This document shows positions 1-12,943 of a stretch of 30,754 nucleotides of DNA, piece by piece. The DNA lies in assembly GCF_000002995.4 (NCBI RefSeq), contig NW_025062330.1:1-30754 (forward strand), in the 5' to 3' direction. Within the stretch, counting starts at the first letter, position 1, and every line of letters begins with the position of its first letter. The DNA is from Brugia malayi. Lineage: Eukaryota > Nematoda > Chromadorea > Rhabditida > Onchocercidae. The position numbers were made by a program, and so were the translations under genes. Under the pieces are notes generated by a model, which did not search any database, had not been told where the DNA came from, and was given only the letters and a program-made list of their open reading frames with translations.

Positions 1-3000
1 AATACAACAGATCACTAGAAGACATTTTGATTAATTCATGCCACTTCTCTGCAAATATAACGATATCACTAGAAGTCATTTTGATTACTTCATTAACTCA
101 TACCATTTCTCTACAGATATAACAATATCACTAAAAGACATTTTGATTAATTCATTAACTCATACCATTTCTCTACCAATATAACAAGATCACTAGAAGA
201 CATTTTGATTAATTCATGCCACTTCTCTGCAAATATAACAATAACACTAGAAGACATTTTGATTACTTCATTAACTCATACCATTTCTCTACCAATAAAA
301 CAAGATCACTAGAAGACATTTTGATTACTTCATTAACTCATACTATTTCTCTACCAATATAACAAGATCAGTTGAAGATATTTTGATTACTTCATTAACT
401 CATACCATTTCTCTACCAATATAACAAGATCACTAGAAGATATTTTGATTAATTCATGCCACTTCTCTGCAAATATAACAATATCACTAGAAGACATTTT
501 GATTACTTCATTAACTCATACCATTTCTCTACAGATATAACAAGATCACTAGAAGATATTTTGATTAATTCATTAACTCATACCATTTCTCTACCAATAT
601 AACAAGATCACTAGAAGACATTTTGATTAATTCATGCCACTTTCTCTGCAAATATAACAATATCACTAGAAGATATTTTGATTTATTCATTAACTCATAC
701 CATTTCTCTACAGATATAACAAGATCACTAGAAGATATTTTGATTACTTCATTTACACATACCATTTCTCTTCCAATATAACAAGATCACTAGAAGACGT
801 TTTGATTAATTCATGCCACTTCTCTGCAAATATAACAATATCACTAGAAGACATTTTGATTACTTCATTAACTCATACCATTACTCTACAGATATAACAA
901 TATCACTAGAAGACATTTTGATTATTTCATGCCACTTCTCTGCAAATATAACAATATCACTAGAAGACATTTTGATTACATCATTAACTCATACCATTTC
1001 TCTTCCAATATAACAAGATCACTAGAAGATATTTTGATTACTTCATTAACTCATACCATTTCTCTACCAATATAACTAGAAGACATTTTGATTAATTCAT
1101 GCCACTTCTCTGCAAATATTACGATATCACCAGAAGACATTTTGATTAATTCATGCCACTTCTCTGCAAATATAACAATATCACTAGAAGACGTTTTGAT
1201 TACTTCATTAACTCATACCATTTCTCTTCCAATATAACAAGATCACTAGAAGATATTTTGATTACTTCATTAACTCATACCATTTCTCTACCAATATAAC
1301 AAGATCACTAGAAGATATTTTGATTACTTCATTAACTCATACCATTTCTCTACCAATATAACTAGAAGACATTTTGATTAATTCATACCATTTCTCTTCC
1401 AATATAACAAGATCACTAGAAGACATTTTGATTAATTCATGCCACTTCTCTGCAAATATAACGATATCACTAGAAGTCATTTTGATTACTTCATTAACTC
1501 ATACCATTTCTCTACAGATATAACAATATCACTAAAAGACATTTTGATTAATTCATTAACTCATACCATTTCTCTACCAATATAACTAGATCACTAGAAG
1601 ACATTTTGATTAATTCATGCCACTTCTCTGCAAATATAACAATAACACTAGAAGACATTTTGATTACTTCATTAACTCATACCATTTCTCTACAGATATA
1701 ACAAGATCACTAGAAGATATTTTGATTACTTCATTAACTCATACCATTTCTCTTCCAATATAACAAGATCACTAGAAGACGTTTTGATTAATCCATTCCC
1801 CTTCTCTGCAAATATAGCAATATCACTCGAAGACATTTTGATTACTTCATTAACTCATACCATTTCTCTACAGATATAACAAGATCACTAGAAGATATTT
1901 TGATTACTTCATTAACACATACCATTTCTCTACCAATATAACAAGATCACTAGAAGACATTTTGATTAATTCATGCCACTTCTCTGCAAATATAACAATA
2001 TCACTAGAAGATATTTTGATTACTTCATTAACTCATACCATTTCTCTACCAATATAACTAGAAGACATTTTGATTAATTCATGCCACTTCTCTGCAAATA
2101 TTACGATATCACCAGAAGACATTTTGATTAATTCATGCCACTTCTCTGCAAATATAACAATATCACTAGAAGACGTTTTGATTACTTCATTAACTCATAC
2201 CATTTCTCTTCCAATATAACAAGATCACTAGAAGATATTTTGATTACTTCATTAACTCATACCATTTCTCTACCAACATAACTAGAAGACATTTTGATTA
2301 ATTCATGCCACTTCTCTGCAAATATAACAAGATCACTAGAAGATATTTTGATTACTTCATTAACTCATACCATTTCTCTACCAATATAACAAGATCACTA
2401 GAAGATATTTTGATTACTTCATTAACTCATACCATTTCTCTACCAATATAACAAGATCACTAGAAGATATTTTGATTACTTCATTTACTCATACCATTTC
2501 TCTACCAATATAACAAGAAGACATTTTGATTAATTCATGCCACTTCTCTGCAAATATAACGATATCACTAGAAGGCATTTTGATAACTTCATTAACCAAT
2601 ATTTCAACCAATATAACAAGATCACCAGAAGATAATTTGATTACTTCATTAACTCATACCATTTCTCTACCAATATAACAGGATCAATAGAAGATATTTT
2701 GATTAATTCATGCCACTTCTCTGCAAATATAACAATATCACTAGAAGACATTTTGATTACTTCATTAACTCATACCATTTCTCTACCAATATAACAAGAT
2801 CACTAGAAGATATTTTGATTAATTCATGCCACTTCTCTGCAAATATAACAATAAAACTAGAAGACATTTTGATTACATCATTAACTCATACCATTTCTCT
2901 TCCAATATAACAAGATCACTAGAAGATATTTTGATTACTTCATTAACTCATACCATTTCTCTACAGATATTACAATATCACTAGAAGACATTTTGATTAA

Positions 3001-4708
3001 TTCATGCCACTTCTCTGCAAATATAACAAGATCACTAGAAGATATTTTGATTTCTTCAGTTACTCATACCATCTCTCTACCAATATAACTAGAAGACATT
3101 TTGATTAATTCATGCCACTTCTCTGCAAATATAACGATATCACTAGAAGGCATTTTGATTACTTCATTAACTCATACCATTTCTCTACAGAAATTACAAT
3201 ATCACTAGAAGACATTCTGATTAATTCATGCCACTTCTCTGCAAATATAACGATATCACTAGAAGGCATTTTGATAACTTCATTAACCAATATTTCAACC
3301 AATATAACAAGATCACCAGAAGATATTTTGATTACTTCATTAACTCATACCATTTCTCTACAGATATTACAATATCACTAGAAGACATTTTGATTAATTC
3401 ATGCCACGTCTCTGCAAATATAACAAGATCACTAGAAGATATTTTGATTACTTCATTAACTCATACCATTTCTCTACCAATATCACTAGAAGACATTTTG
3501 ATTAATTCATGCCACTTCTCTGCAAATATAACAATATCACTAGAAGACATTTGATTACTTCATTAACTCATACCATTTCTCAACCAATATAACAAGATCA
3601 CTAGAAGATATTTTGATTACATCATTAACTCATACCATTACTCTACAGATATTACAATATCACTAGAAGACATTTTGATTAATTCATGCCACTTCTCTGC
3701 AATATAACAAGATCACTAGAAGATATTTTGATTACTTCATTAACTCATACCATTTCTCTACCAATATAACAAGATCAGTAGAAGATAATTTGATTACTTC
3801 ATTAACTCGTAGCATTTCTCTACCAATATAACAAGATCACCAGAAGATAATTTGATTACTTCATTAACTCATACCATTTCTCTACCAATACAACAAGATC
3901 ACTAGAAGACATTTTGATTAATTCATGCCACTTCACTGCAAATATAACGATATCACTAGAAGTCATTTTGATTACTTCATTAACTCATACCATTTCTCTA
4001 CAGATATAACAAGATCACTAGAAGATATTTTGATTACTTCATTAACACATACCATTTCTCTACCAATATTACAAGATCACTAGAAGATATTTTGATTAAT
4101 TCATGCCACATCTCTGCAAATATAACAATATCACTAGAAGATATTTTGATTACTTCATTAACTCATACCATTTCTCTTCCAATATAACAAGATCACTAGA
4201 AGGTATTTTGATTACTTCATTAACTCATACCATTTCTCTACCAATATAACAAGATCACTAGAAGACATTTTGATTACTTCATTAACTCATACCATTTCTC
4301 TACCAATATAACAAGATCAGTAGAAGATATTTTGATTACTTCATTAACTCATACCATTTCTCTTCCAATATAACAAGATCACTAGAAGACGTTTTGATTA
4401 ATCCATTCCCCTTCTCTGCAAATATAACAATATCACTCGAAGACATTATGATTACTTCATTAACTCATACCATTTCTCTACAGATATAACAAGATCACTA
4501 GAAGATATTTTGATTACTTCATTAACACATACCATTTCTCTACCAATATTACAAGATCACTAGAAGATATTTTGATTAATTCATGCCACATCTCTGCAAA
4601 TATAACAATATCACTAGAAGACATTTTGATTACTTCATTAACTCATACCATTTCTCTTCCAATATAACAAGATCACTAGAAGACGTTTTGATTAATCCAT
4701 TCCCCTTC
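1..4708 (+). repeat. Left satellite array, mixed 54-bp and 62-bp monomers
   Basis: Tandem array running off the left edge. The short monomer is 54 bp and reads roughly CACTAGAAGACATTTTGATT, then AATTCATGCCACTTCTCTGC, then AAATATAACAATAT. The long monomer is 62 bp; it differs mainly by an extra 8 bp (TTAACTCA) giving CATTAACTCATACC, and usually has CTACCAATATAACAAGAT in the second half. Both types are interspersed along the array. Multi-monomer blocks recur at fixed offsets, so copies arose by amplification of blocks as well as single units. The last recognisable unit decays around 4680-4708. Short open frames inside the array are by-products of the repeat and are not treated as genes. The monomer is clearly related to that of the right-hand array and lies in the same orientation. 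I do not recognise it as a named family. Confidence 0.97.
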
Positions 4709-7700
4709 TCCTTCTCTAATTTCTACCACATCTGTAAACTATTCCTCAATCTATCAACTACAAGATTCTTCGAAGCGATACGCTGCAAATAAAGAATAAT
4801 CTAATTGATTGCTGGTAGATTAAAAACTTGAAATGTTTAAGAGATATTAGGCAGTTTTATGGGATGAATTAATAAATTTACATTATTTCGTAAAGAGAAA
4901 TAAATGCTTAAATAGGACGAGATATCAAAATGCTAGATTATTTTATCACGGAGAACTTCAGAATCTAAAGTTTATTGTTATTCGGTATATTATTGTAAGT
5001 TGAGTGCTATCCCTGCTGAGTCAGAATAAAATCAATCAGTGATAATATTAAAGGTCAATAAGATGAGATATCAAAATCAAAGAACTTTTCCAGTACTTCC
5101 AGAGGTTTCATGAGGAATGCAACCATACTATTTTCTCTTTTCATTCCTATCACTAATAAAGTTCGTTTTGCTACATAGGCTACTTATGACCTCTGGTTCT
5201 TTGAAAATTGCAAAGAAATTTGTGATTATTACATATTTACAACTTTTCATTCGTTTCACTTGTTGTGTGTGAGTCGCTATGGAGCTAAATCATTTTCAAA
5301 AAGCGTTAAAAATTGAGTGGATTTTCGAAAATATTTTTCGAACATTCCAGATGAATGATGATAAGAAATGAAAGGGATTGATCAGTTATTCTTGGATGAG
5401 TTCATTATTATTATTACTCTTAATCAAAAGGTAAAGGTTTTTTCTTTGCTGAAGCTTAGCGTTCAACTGCATGAACTTAAAAGCACGTGAACTTCGTGTA
5501 ATATTATTCGTTTTAATCAATTTTCTTTCTAATTAGTTTTTAATTTTTTTTTTGTTGTTTTTTTTTGTTTTTCCTGTGAGATAGAAAACAATGCTATGTG
5601 ATGGATTTTTTTTTATTGCGATGGGGAAGCGGAAAAGACTTACGAACAAAACGAGTAATTATAGCCCATATATATATATCCATATAGAAAGGCGAAAACA
5701 AGGCTTTTGTGGAAATTCTCTCTCATATTCTAATAATTTAAGGAAAAGTTGTATCTAAATTTTTTTTTCTTAGAAATTTTTTACTTATTGAAATTTACTT
5801 ACTGAAGTGTACAGACATATTTTTTTGAGACTGTTGACATTAGCTTCTTTGTTTTTCAGCATTGAGAAAGTTTTTAATTGTGTGTTTATGGTTTTTGAGG
5901 TTTTGGAAAGGAAAATGACGATAGGAAGATGATTTCAAAACCGATGAAAAGGTGAAAAAGTCTATGCCTCATCTTTAATGTCTCTTAACTCAGAGATAAA
6001 AGTATGAAGATTGTAAGAAAAAGATTAGAATTCCTTAGCTGTGGAAAAAATAGCTTTTTCTGATAGGCGAAGTGCATAACTTCTGAGAAGAAGCTGTTAA
6101 AGTTAACATTGAAATTACTAGCTGATTACTTTTTTACAAGAACTACCGAGCCTTGTTCTTTTTTTCTTGACAGTTTACGCTTTTTGGAGTCGTTTGCTAT
6201 TTAATGAAAAAGTGATTTTGAGCATCATAAAGAGCATTTTAATACCAACAAACTTAGCACTTTTGTAAATCACGGCACTGAGTTGAGCAATCCTGCTGAT
6301 TACCTAATTTTTGAAAATGAATTCAGATCTCCTTAATCCTCAACAGTCCTCCATATCAGTTTGCTTAGTGTTCAGTTTTATTGACATCTCTCTATCGTTT
6401 TAGTTAAGTTAGTAAATGTAAAATAAATTTCAGTCCGCCAAATAAAAATAAAAAAAATAACAAACAAAAAGTCATCATAATCATTTCAGAGTAATCCGAA
6501 GATTTATATTAGGATAGTGACATTTCTTGTCTGAATAAATAATGCATTTGAACAATAATGCATCTCCATATTCTTTAAATGCTTATCTTCTTGATTCTAT
6601 AAATAATTTCATGCTATCCACAACAATGCTTGATATCTCTCTTAATCACTCCCTTTATTTATTAGTAACTTTTCTATCAAAATGTATAATACATTGAACT
6701 AATTATTTCGAGAATTCTTTTTCCCATTTTATCCACCAAACCTGTTAAGTATCATCTATTTTAAAACATATTCCTAAACGCTATTATTTTATTGTCAGTA
6801 TTTTTTACATTAGAAAGCAGAAAATTTCTGTTAAATATTCGTCCATCGACCCATTTTATTTGCCCCTTCTTGAATATGCTGTTGCTGTCACTGAAAAGAT
6901 ATTGTCCACTAAACTTGGGATGCCAAATTTTTTAGGAAGTTTTGTTTAAACGAATGTTCTGTTCCTTCTTCTTATTCCAAAATTTTTTTGCTCTATTAAA
7001 GATACAAAAATTGGAATGGATATATTCCAGGTTCTGAAACATTGCTTTTCGGAAAGATATCTGAATAATTGATTCAATCTGACCACAACTGTCTATACTT
7101 CTCAAATAAAATAGCTAAAGGATTAAGAGCAGAAATCGAAATATAAAAGGAATTAATATATCCAAAACGGAATAAGGTGCATCTTCCTGTACATGTTCTG
7201 TTAATGGATTTGGTGCTGAAAATAACGCAAATTTCGAGAAAATTAAGATCCGAGATTTTTCTGCGTCAGATTTTCCATCATCGCTTCTTTACATCTTTTC
7301 TTTTCCTTCTTTCTGAATATACCGACGTCTGATTGAGCTATTTTGTTGTGTGTTTGAATATTTGTTATTATTAATAGAAGGATTAGATAATAATGAGTAA
7401 GCTAGCGTTATAGTTGACTAAGTGATGTTTGGATGCTGTTTACGATTTGAGGAATATTTAGTGAGTTGATAAGTTTCTAGATTTGAAATAACAAATATTC
7501 AAAAATACGACAAAATTCAAATATTCGAACATGCAATCACTTCATAGTTTAAATTTAAATTTAATTTTTTTCAAAGACCCATCAAACTGATATGCGTAAA
7601 GAACATGAAATAGAACATTTTCTGAAGAACACTTTCTATTTTGCAATAATTATTTAAAAGAAGTTTTAATTCAATGTAAATATTATTTGACTTCAATTAT

Positions 7701-8145
7701 TGAAGCTTAATTTCAATTTAAATCAACTATTGAATAAAACACAAATTGAAATTTCTCAGCTATATAATCGAATATCGATTCTATCGATTCAACTATCAGT
7801 ATTGGAGCATGATTCTGCCAAATATGCTAGAGAGGTTTGATTATTAAGGAATTGTTTTTAATATTTAATTGTTATGTTTATTTCTCTCAAATTTCCTTTT
7901 TGTTTTCTCGTACACGTCTTTTTTAAATCCTTTTTTATAAAGTTTATCTTTAAATACTTTTAGTTATGGGTACAAATTGGTGGGTTACTTGAATCACAAG
8001 AAATTGAGGTTTAAAAACTGTCGATTCTTTTTAATTTAATAAGCTTTATAATGTTCACTATTAATTATTTGTTTGAAAATCGGTAACTTCAAACTTTTTC
8101 ATTTACTGAAAAAAGAAAGAAAAACTTTAATTCCTCGTCTTTCAG
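4709..8145. other. AT-rich stretch without a supportable gene
   Basis: No frame on either strand gives a convincing exon or domain here. The stretch is AT-rich with many T-runs (for example around 5536-5570) and a short TA repeat near 5671-5680. If the CASK-like pseudogene downstream once had its usual N-terminal kinase and L27 regions, they would have lain in this interval, but I could not find recognisable remnants by eye. Confidence 0.6.
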
Positions 8146-11100
8146 ACAGATTATTGGTATACTGTAGGAGATTGGAGAAGAATTTTATTAAACTAAACCA
8201 CTTTTAGGTAGTTTTACAAGCTACGATGTAACAATCCATGAAATTTATGAAGGTAATGTTCGTGTCAATTGCGCCACAATAGAAATAAGTGACAATGATG
8301 GAAAAATTGTCCATAACAGCAAAGTGCGCTTCCACAAATGTCTGTTCAGGTTGGTTCTTCATGCTTTTTCTGCAAAGCATATAACATCAAAAATCAGATT
8401 TCCTTCCCTTCTGCCAGCAACTTATTAGAACCATTGACTTTGATTCACTATCAATGATACACATCGAGCTGGATCAACTAGGATATTAGCATTTGTTTCT
8501 GCGACCGCTTTGCTCTAAACAAAAATTTGTTTCCTTCATCATTGTGGTTATGAATTTCAGATATATTTATTTTATATCGATTTTCAGATATTATATATAT
8601 ATTTATTTTTTATATCGGTGTCTACATCATCGCAGTTACCATTTTCATATCTTAACGGTGGTGTACTTCGAACGCAGACATCTCACGCAGTTACATCTTC
8701 GGCGAACGAGCTACCGCCGCTTAATGATGATGATGACTTGATGATGGATTCCGCCAGTCAGTACGCTTAGTGCAAATTCAGAAAGATACCGAAGAATCAT
8801 GGGAATTACTTTGAAGGTAGGTTTTTCTTCATCTGGCATCTCATGATTTCATATTGCATCTTGAGATCATTTTTTAGTGAAATTTTTCCAAAGAAAAACT
8901 TTTTTTACATTTTTTAACTTGTAATTAGGGAACATTTTCAAAAATTAGTATTCAGGTGACGGAAAATGGTCGATGCTAAGTGGCTAAAATCATGCATGGT
9001 GGATTGATACATAAACAGGATGCGTGAATCTTATTATTTATTTAAGTTTATCAACAGAAACTATACGATCTTTCGGTATGTTTAAAAAGAAGTTGTCCTT
9101 TCTTGAATATGGTAATCTCATTAAGACTTTTCGATCTCGGTAGCATTCGTCTGGAGCAGCATATCATTACATCATTCTTTTAAAAATAGTTTTTTCCATT
9201 CCTTTTTAAAGTTAATAAGTGTAAGAATATATTTTTTTTTAAACATCGATTTTTTTAAGGCAGAAATGTTGCGTAGTTTTTTGCCTATTTTAGTTTGAAA
9301 TTCTAATTTTCCTAATAGTTATATGAGTTTTTTTAAATGACCTTTGATTTTTTGCTCTTAGTATTTTGAGGATTCACTGATAAATTAGAGTTGTGATGAA
9401 ATTCATGTTGTGATGAAATTCGTGAAATTAATAGTGTCATTCGTGAAATCAAAGCGTTGAAATGCTACAGCGATTGTTGCGCGATGCATGTGGTGCCGTG
9501 ACATTCAAGATAGTCCCATTCTACCGCAATGCTCCACCAGCATGTGAAATATTTGTCAGAGCTCAATTTGACTATGATCCGGGTGAAGATGACTTGATTC
9601 CATATTCACAGGCCGGTATTTTTTAAAACCGGCGCATATTCTCCAAGTATGAGTGTTACTGGATTTTGTAAAATTACTGAGCTCGGACAAATATTTCGCA
9701 CGCTCATTTTTCAAGTTTTATGGGTTGGAATGGCTCCAATGATGCACTATTGATTTTGCTCATTTTAGGAAAAACAGTTTCAGGTGATAATGAATTGTTT
9801 CAGCTGATATCAAAAGATGATCATATTTGGTAGCAAGCGCGATATATCTCTCAGTTTCCAGCTCTTGGAAATGGTAGTTCCAGTGGTACTACGGGTGCCT
9901 TAGTTGCTGGTTTAATACCATCACTGGAATTGCAGAAATGGAGAATTGCTTACTTGGCTATGGAACAAGCTAGAGACAATAGTTAGTTTATTGAAAATTG
10001 TTAAGAAGTAATATGTTATCAAGGATGTCCAAATGTAAAATGAGCAACCTTATGATTTCAGATCTTCCAAATGCCATCATGAGCGCAACTTTGAGAGTTC
10101 CAGTCAAACCATTTCCTAGTAGGGATTTTGTGGATTCTTCTTAATGCCATTTATAATTTTTTCAGTTTGATAATTTTGAATGTGAATGACGAATTCTTAT
10201 TTAGCTCATTGTATGTGGCTCAACAAGAAGAAAAAATATTACACAATCAAGTATCTTCAGAAACATTCCGCTTTATTCGATTAACTTGATCTCGTCACTT
10301 CTGAAGAGGTTGAAACTGTCTTGTCCATTTTTTGTTTAGTTTTACCATTTTTCTTTTGATTTTACTTTATCGAAATCTATCAAGTTTGATATCTGACAAA
10401 GATTATTAGATTAAATTTCGAAAGAGTGTTTCTTTTAGATGGTACGTTTGGCAGCTTACAGACATAAAACGTTGGTATTGCTGGATGCTCGTGGTGTTGG
10501 CCGAAGGCACATAAAAAATACACTTATTCATAGGCATCCACAAAGGTTTGACTATCCTATTCCGCGTAAGTACTTTAGTCTTTCTATAATTTTGAAGCAA
10601 AAAGCTTTGAAAGGCTTTATCATTGTACCACCATAACTCTGACCTATGCAAACAAAATAATTTTGTGATTCATTGATTTTACGGAAGACGTATTTTTGTG
10701 ATTTATCATTTCGAAGAAATTTTCTCTATCAATGAACCTTTTTTTTTTGATTTTTGATTTTTTGAATCAATAACTTTACAGAGGAGGTACTTTTGCGACC
10801 CACTGATTTTTTAGTACTCTTAAATTTATATCGTTTTTATTATAGATACAACAAGGCAGCGAAATTGATGGGAAACATTACTATTTTGTTCTTATGATTG
10901 TATGCTTACCGATATTCAAGGAAATGAATACTTGAAGTATGGGACCAACGAGGAGTGCATGTATGGTATTAAACTGGAAACAATTCGCAATATTAACAGG
11001 ACAGGAAAAGTAGCTATCTTGGATGTCGAACCTCACGTAATTTCAGATTTATCACTTTATGTTGTTGCCAATATATAGATTTTTTTCATTGATTGCAACA

Positions 11101-11555
11101 AATTTCAGGCGCTGAAAGTTCTCAGGACAGCTAGTACGCTCCATTTGTTGTTTTTATTGCTGCAGCAAATCTTCACGGTTTACAAGATGTAGTTTTTGAG
11201 CCGAAATTATGAATTTCTAAAAACCTTAAAAGAATTTTGTAGCGATAATAATGTCTTCATTCCTAAAATTTTCTGGCATAGATATAATAATAATGACCTT
11301 TGGGCTATACTTTTTCAAACGCAGCATTTTTTCAAAAAATCGAAGGTACTTATTTTAGGACTCTAAAATTATAAATTTTATAAAATCTCATTTGCAGTTA
11401 TCAATAAAATATTGCAACCAGCAGGCATTTGGACACCTTTTTAATTATGTGATACTGAATAATGATATTGATGAGACAATTGGACAACTGGAGCTTACTG
11501 TTGAGAAACTTAATTCTGTCCACAGTAGGTGCCAGTTTTCTGGATCTTGTTATAA
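8146..11555 (+). pseudogene. Decayed LIN-2/CASK membrane-associated guanylate kinase gene
   Basis: Intact CASK/LIN-2 is a membrane-associated scaffold (CaM kinase-like, L27, PDZ, SH3, guanylate-kinase-like domains) for receptor localisation and synaptic complexes. Here exon remnants appear in the right order: 8146-8349 (end of L27 region, SYDVTIHEIYEG), 8636-8816 (linker, then VRLVQIQKDTEES), 8956-9015 (VAKIMHGGLIHKQ of PDZ), about 9405-9612 ([16 protein letters not shown], then SH3 start [16 protein letters not shown]), 9784-9981 (LISKDDHIW, GLIPSLELQKWRIAYLAME), 10205-10317 (KKKKYYTIKYLQKH, LDLVTSEEV), 10439-10565 ([20 protein letters not shown]), 10846-11036 (YGIKLETIRNI, VAILDVEP), 11109-11188 (ALKVLRTA, then YAPFVVFIAAANL in another frame) and 11398-11555 (NNDIDETIGQLE). 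Lesions: in-frame stops at 8977 (TAA), 9831 (TAG at a conserved Trp), 10282 (TAA for Gln) and 11526 (TAG), and frameshifts near 8750, 8795, 9460, 10900 and 11135. Splice sites are often still recognisable, so it is a duplicated, unprocessed copy. N-terminal exons were not found. Confidence 0.9.
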
Positions 11556-12671
11556 TTTTTACTGATCTTTGGTAATGTTCCTTCATTCTTATAGAAAGTA
11601 GTCCTGAAGACTAGTGCAAGAAGCATTAAAAGTCATTAGACTTACTAATATTACATAAGGATTTGCTGTTTCTTCAGGATTACTGTCCAAGATAAGTGAC
11701 TGATCTTATGCAATAATCTCACATCTTAATTTCATCTTCTGCTATATTACAGTGATTCTAAATACGATTAATAAATAGACTAGGTACTTTTATTCTTAAA
11801 GAATATATTAAAAATGAAATTTACGTCAATTAGATTAGGGAAGGGAATCACCATAGGTGAGGAGAGAAGGAAATCTATTTTTCTATTTGGTATTTATCAA
11901 TTTTATTGCATGCACTGATATGCTATGATTAATTTTCTTCATTGCAGTGTATTATGTTTTGTTTGTATTTAATCTGTTTTCCTTCTTTCTCTAGTGATTT
12001 CATGAGTTTCTTCAAATATATCAGTTTGTTCGGCTGACAAATTGATAATTCACCTTTTTTTTTTTTTTTTTTTTTTTTAGCCTGTCTGCTGCGAAACTTA
12101 ACAAGCCTGTCTGCTATCCTCTTTTAATTTTAGCTAGATTTCTTTAGACTGTGAATGGAATGGAATCCTTATGTTTAGATCCAGAAATTTCCTTCTAACG
12201 AAGTGACCTTATTGCATTATGTAAGCATACACATACACAGAATTTGATTTGTCATGAATATATAGAAATCTTTTTCCCAGAAAATCAAATACCATATACT
12301 TTTATTTTCGCAGTAATCTTTAGGTATTTTTAAGATTCTTGGTAATGTACCTCAAGTTTTGACTCTACTAAACCTCGTGTTTGAAGTTCAAAGCTTGTTA
12401 TGAATTTTACCATTGCTCTACATACCTATCACTGTTTATTGTAGAAGATGGATTGAATTTCTGCAGCTTTATTTCTTTTATTATTGATTTCAGTGTTTTG
12501 AAAGTATTAAGATTAAAATGTTCCTTAACGAAATGCAGTGCAGAAGAGTTGCTTAGCCGTTAATGAGTACTCATTTTTTGTTAATAATTTAGGATGATAG
12601 ATCATTAAAAAGATAAAAAAGTTAGTTTTTTTTTTTCCTTAGTTTTTTTTTTATTTTTTTTTTAATTTCAG
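11556..12671. other. No supportable gene between pseudogene and next exon-like segments
   Basis: AT-rich spacer without a recognisable reading frame. It contains a 24-base T tract at 12055-12078. A 60-codon open frame at 12381-12563 has no domain signal, no splice or start context and ordinary AT-rich composition, so it is not called. Confidence 0.5.
12055..12078. repeat. Poly-T tract, 24 bases
   Basis: Uninterrupted run of T followed by AGCCTGTCTGC. It could be a long polypyrimidine tract of a splice acceptor (the run ends in TTTAG) or the tail of an old insertion on the minus strand; nothing nearby decides between these. Confidence 0.9.
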
Positions 12672-12728
12672 GAAGATTTGACGTATTACTTTGACGAAGT
12701 GACTGTTTCATTCCATTACACAGTATGA
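12672..12728 (+). CDS. Possible terminal exon of an unidentified plus-strand gene
   Basis: After an acceptor-like TTTAATTTCAG, an open frame reads EDLTYYFDEVTVSFHYTV and ends with TGA at 12726-12728. An AATAAA signal lies 34 bases further on (12762-12767), a normal nematode distance from a stop codon to a poly(A) signal. The peptide is too short to assign to a family. No upstream exon was found that clearly joins to it; the CASK pseudogene upstream has its own C-terminus near 11555. This could be a genuine last exon of a short gene or a chance open frame. Confidence 0.25.
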   Translation, partial: EDLTYYFDEVTVSFHYTV

Positions 12729-12824
12729 ACATATAATTTGTAATCGTATAAGGAAACATGCAATAAAATCAGATTGAATCAGTTGTTATTGTCTTGCATT
12801 GTCTATCATTCCGCCAATAAATAG

Positions 12825-12943
12825 GTGAACCTTGGAAGTATGCAAGGGAATGCGAATCCAATAAACAGAGAGATATCATTTCTCCTGAAAACGTTAATAA
12901 TATAAGGCCTACTAATTGTCAATACCAATTAGAAATTAACTCA
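12825..12943 (+). CDS. Possible exon of an unidentified gene, weakly CUB-like
   Basis: The segment starts after AAATAG and ends at a consensus GTAAGT donor (12944). Its open frame contains EPWKYARECESNKQRDIISP and ends NCQYQLEINS. The spacing Cys, Ser-Pro, Cys-x-Tyr-x-Leu resembles the first half of a CUB domain, which is inference from pattern only. The opposite strand is also open over much of this interval, and a possible last exon of the minus-strand gene overlaps its 3' edge at 12936-12962, so at most one of the two calls is likely to be right at that edge. Confidence 0.25.

Noticed and set aside
565..765. Open reading frames of 60-108 codons inside the left satellite (also 813-1013, 2710-2910, 3112-3554, 4583-4792)
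   Set aside because: They are translations of tandem monomers, occur on both strands, begin and end at monomer variants and carry no family signal.
1..4708. CRISPR-like array interpretation of regular repeats
   Set aside because: There are no unique spacers; the whole period is repeated, and the context is eukaryotic.
4709..8145. Expected kinase and L27 exons of the CASK-like locus
   Set aside because: Searched by eye for kinase motifs and L27 sequence; nothing convincing was found, so no feature is called.
10406..10651. Minus-strand 81-codon open frame opposite the guanylate-kinase-like exon
   Set aside because: Shadow of the plus-strand CASK exon, which has clear homology and splice sites.
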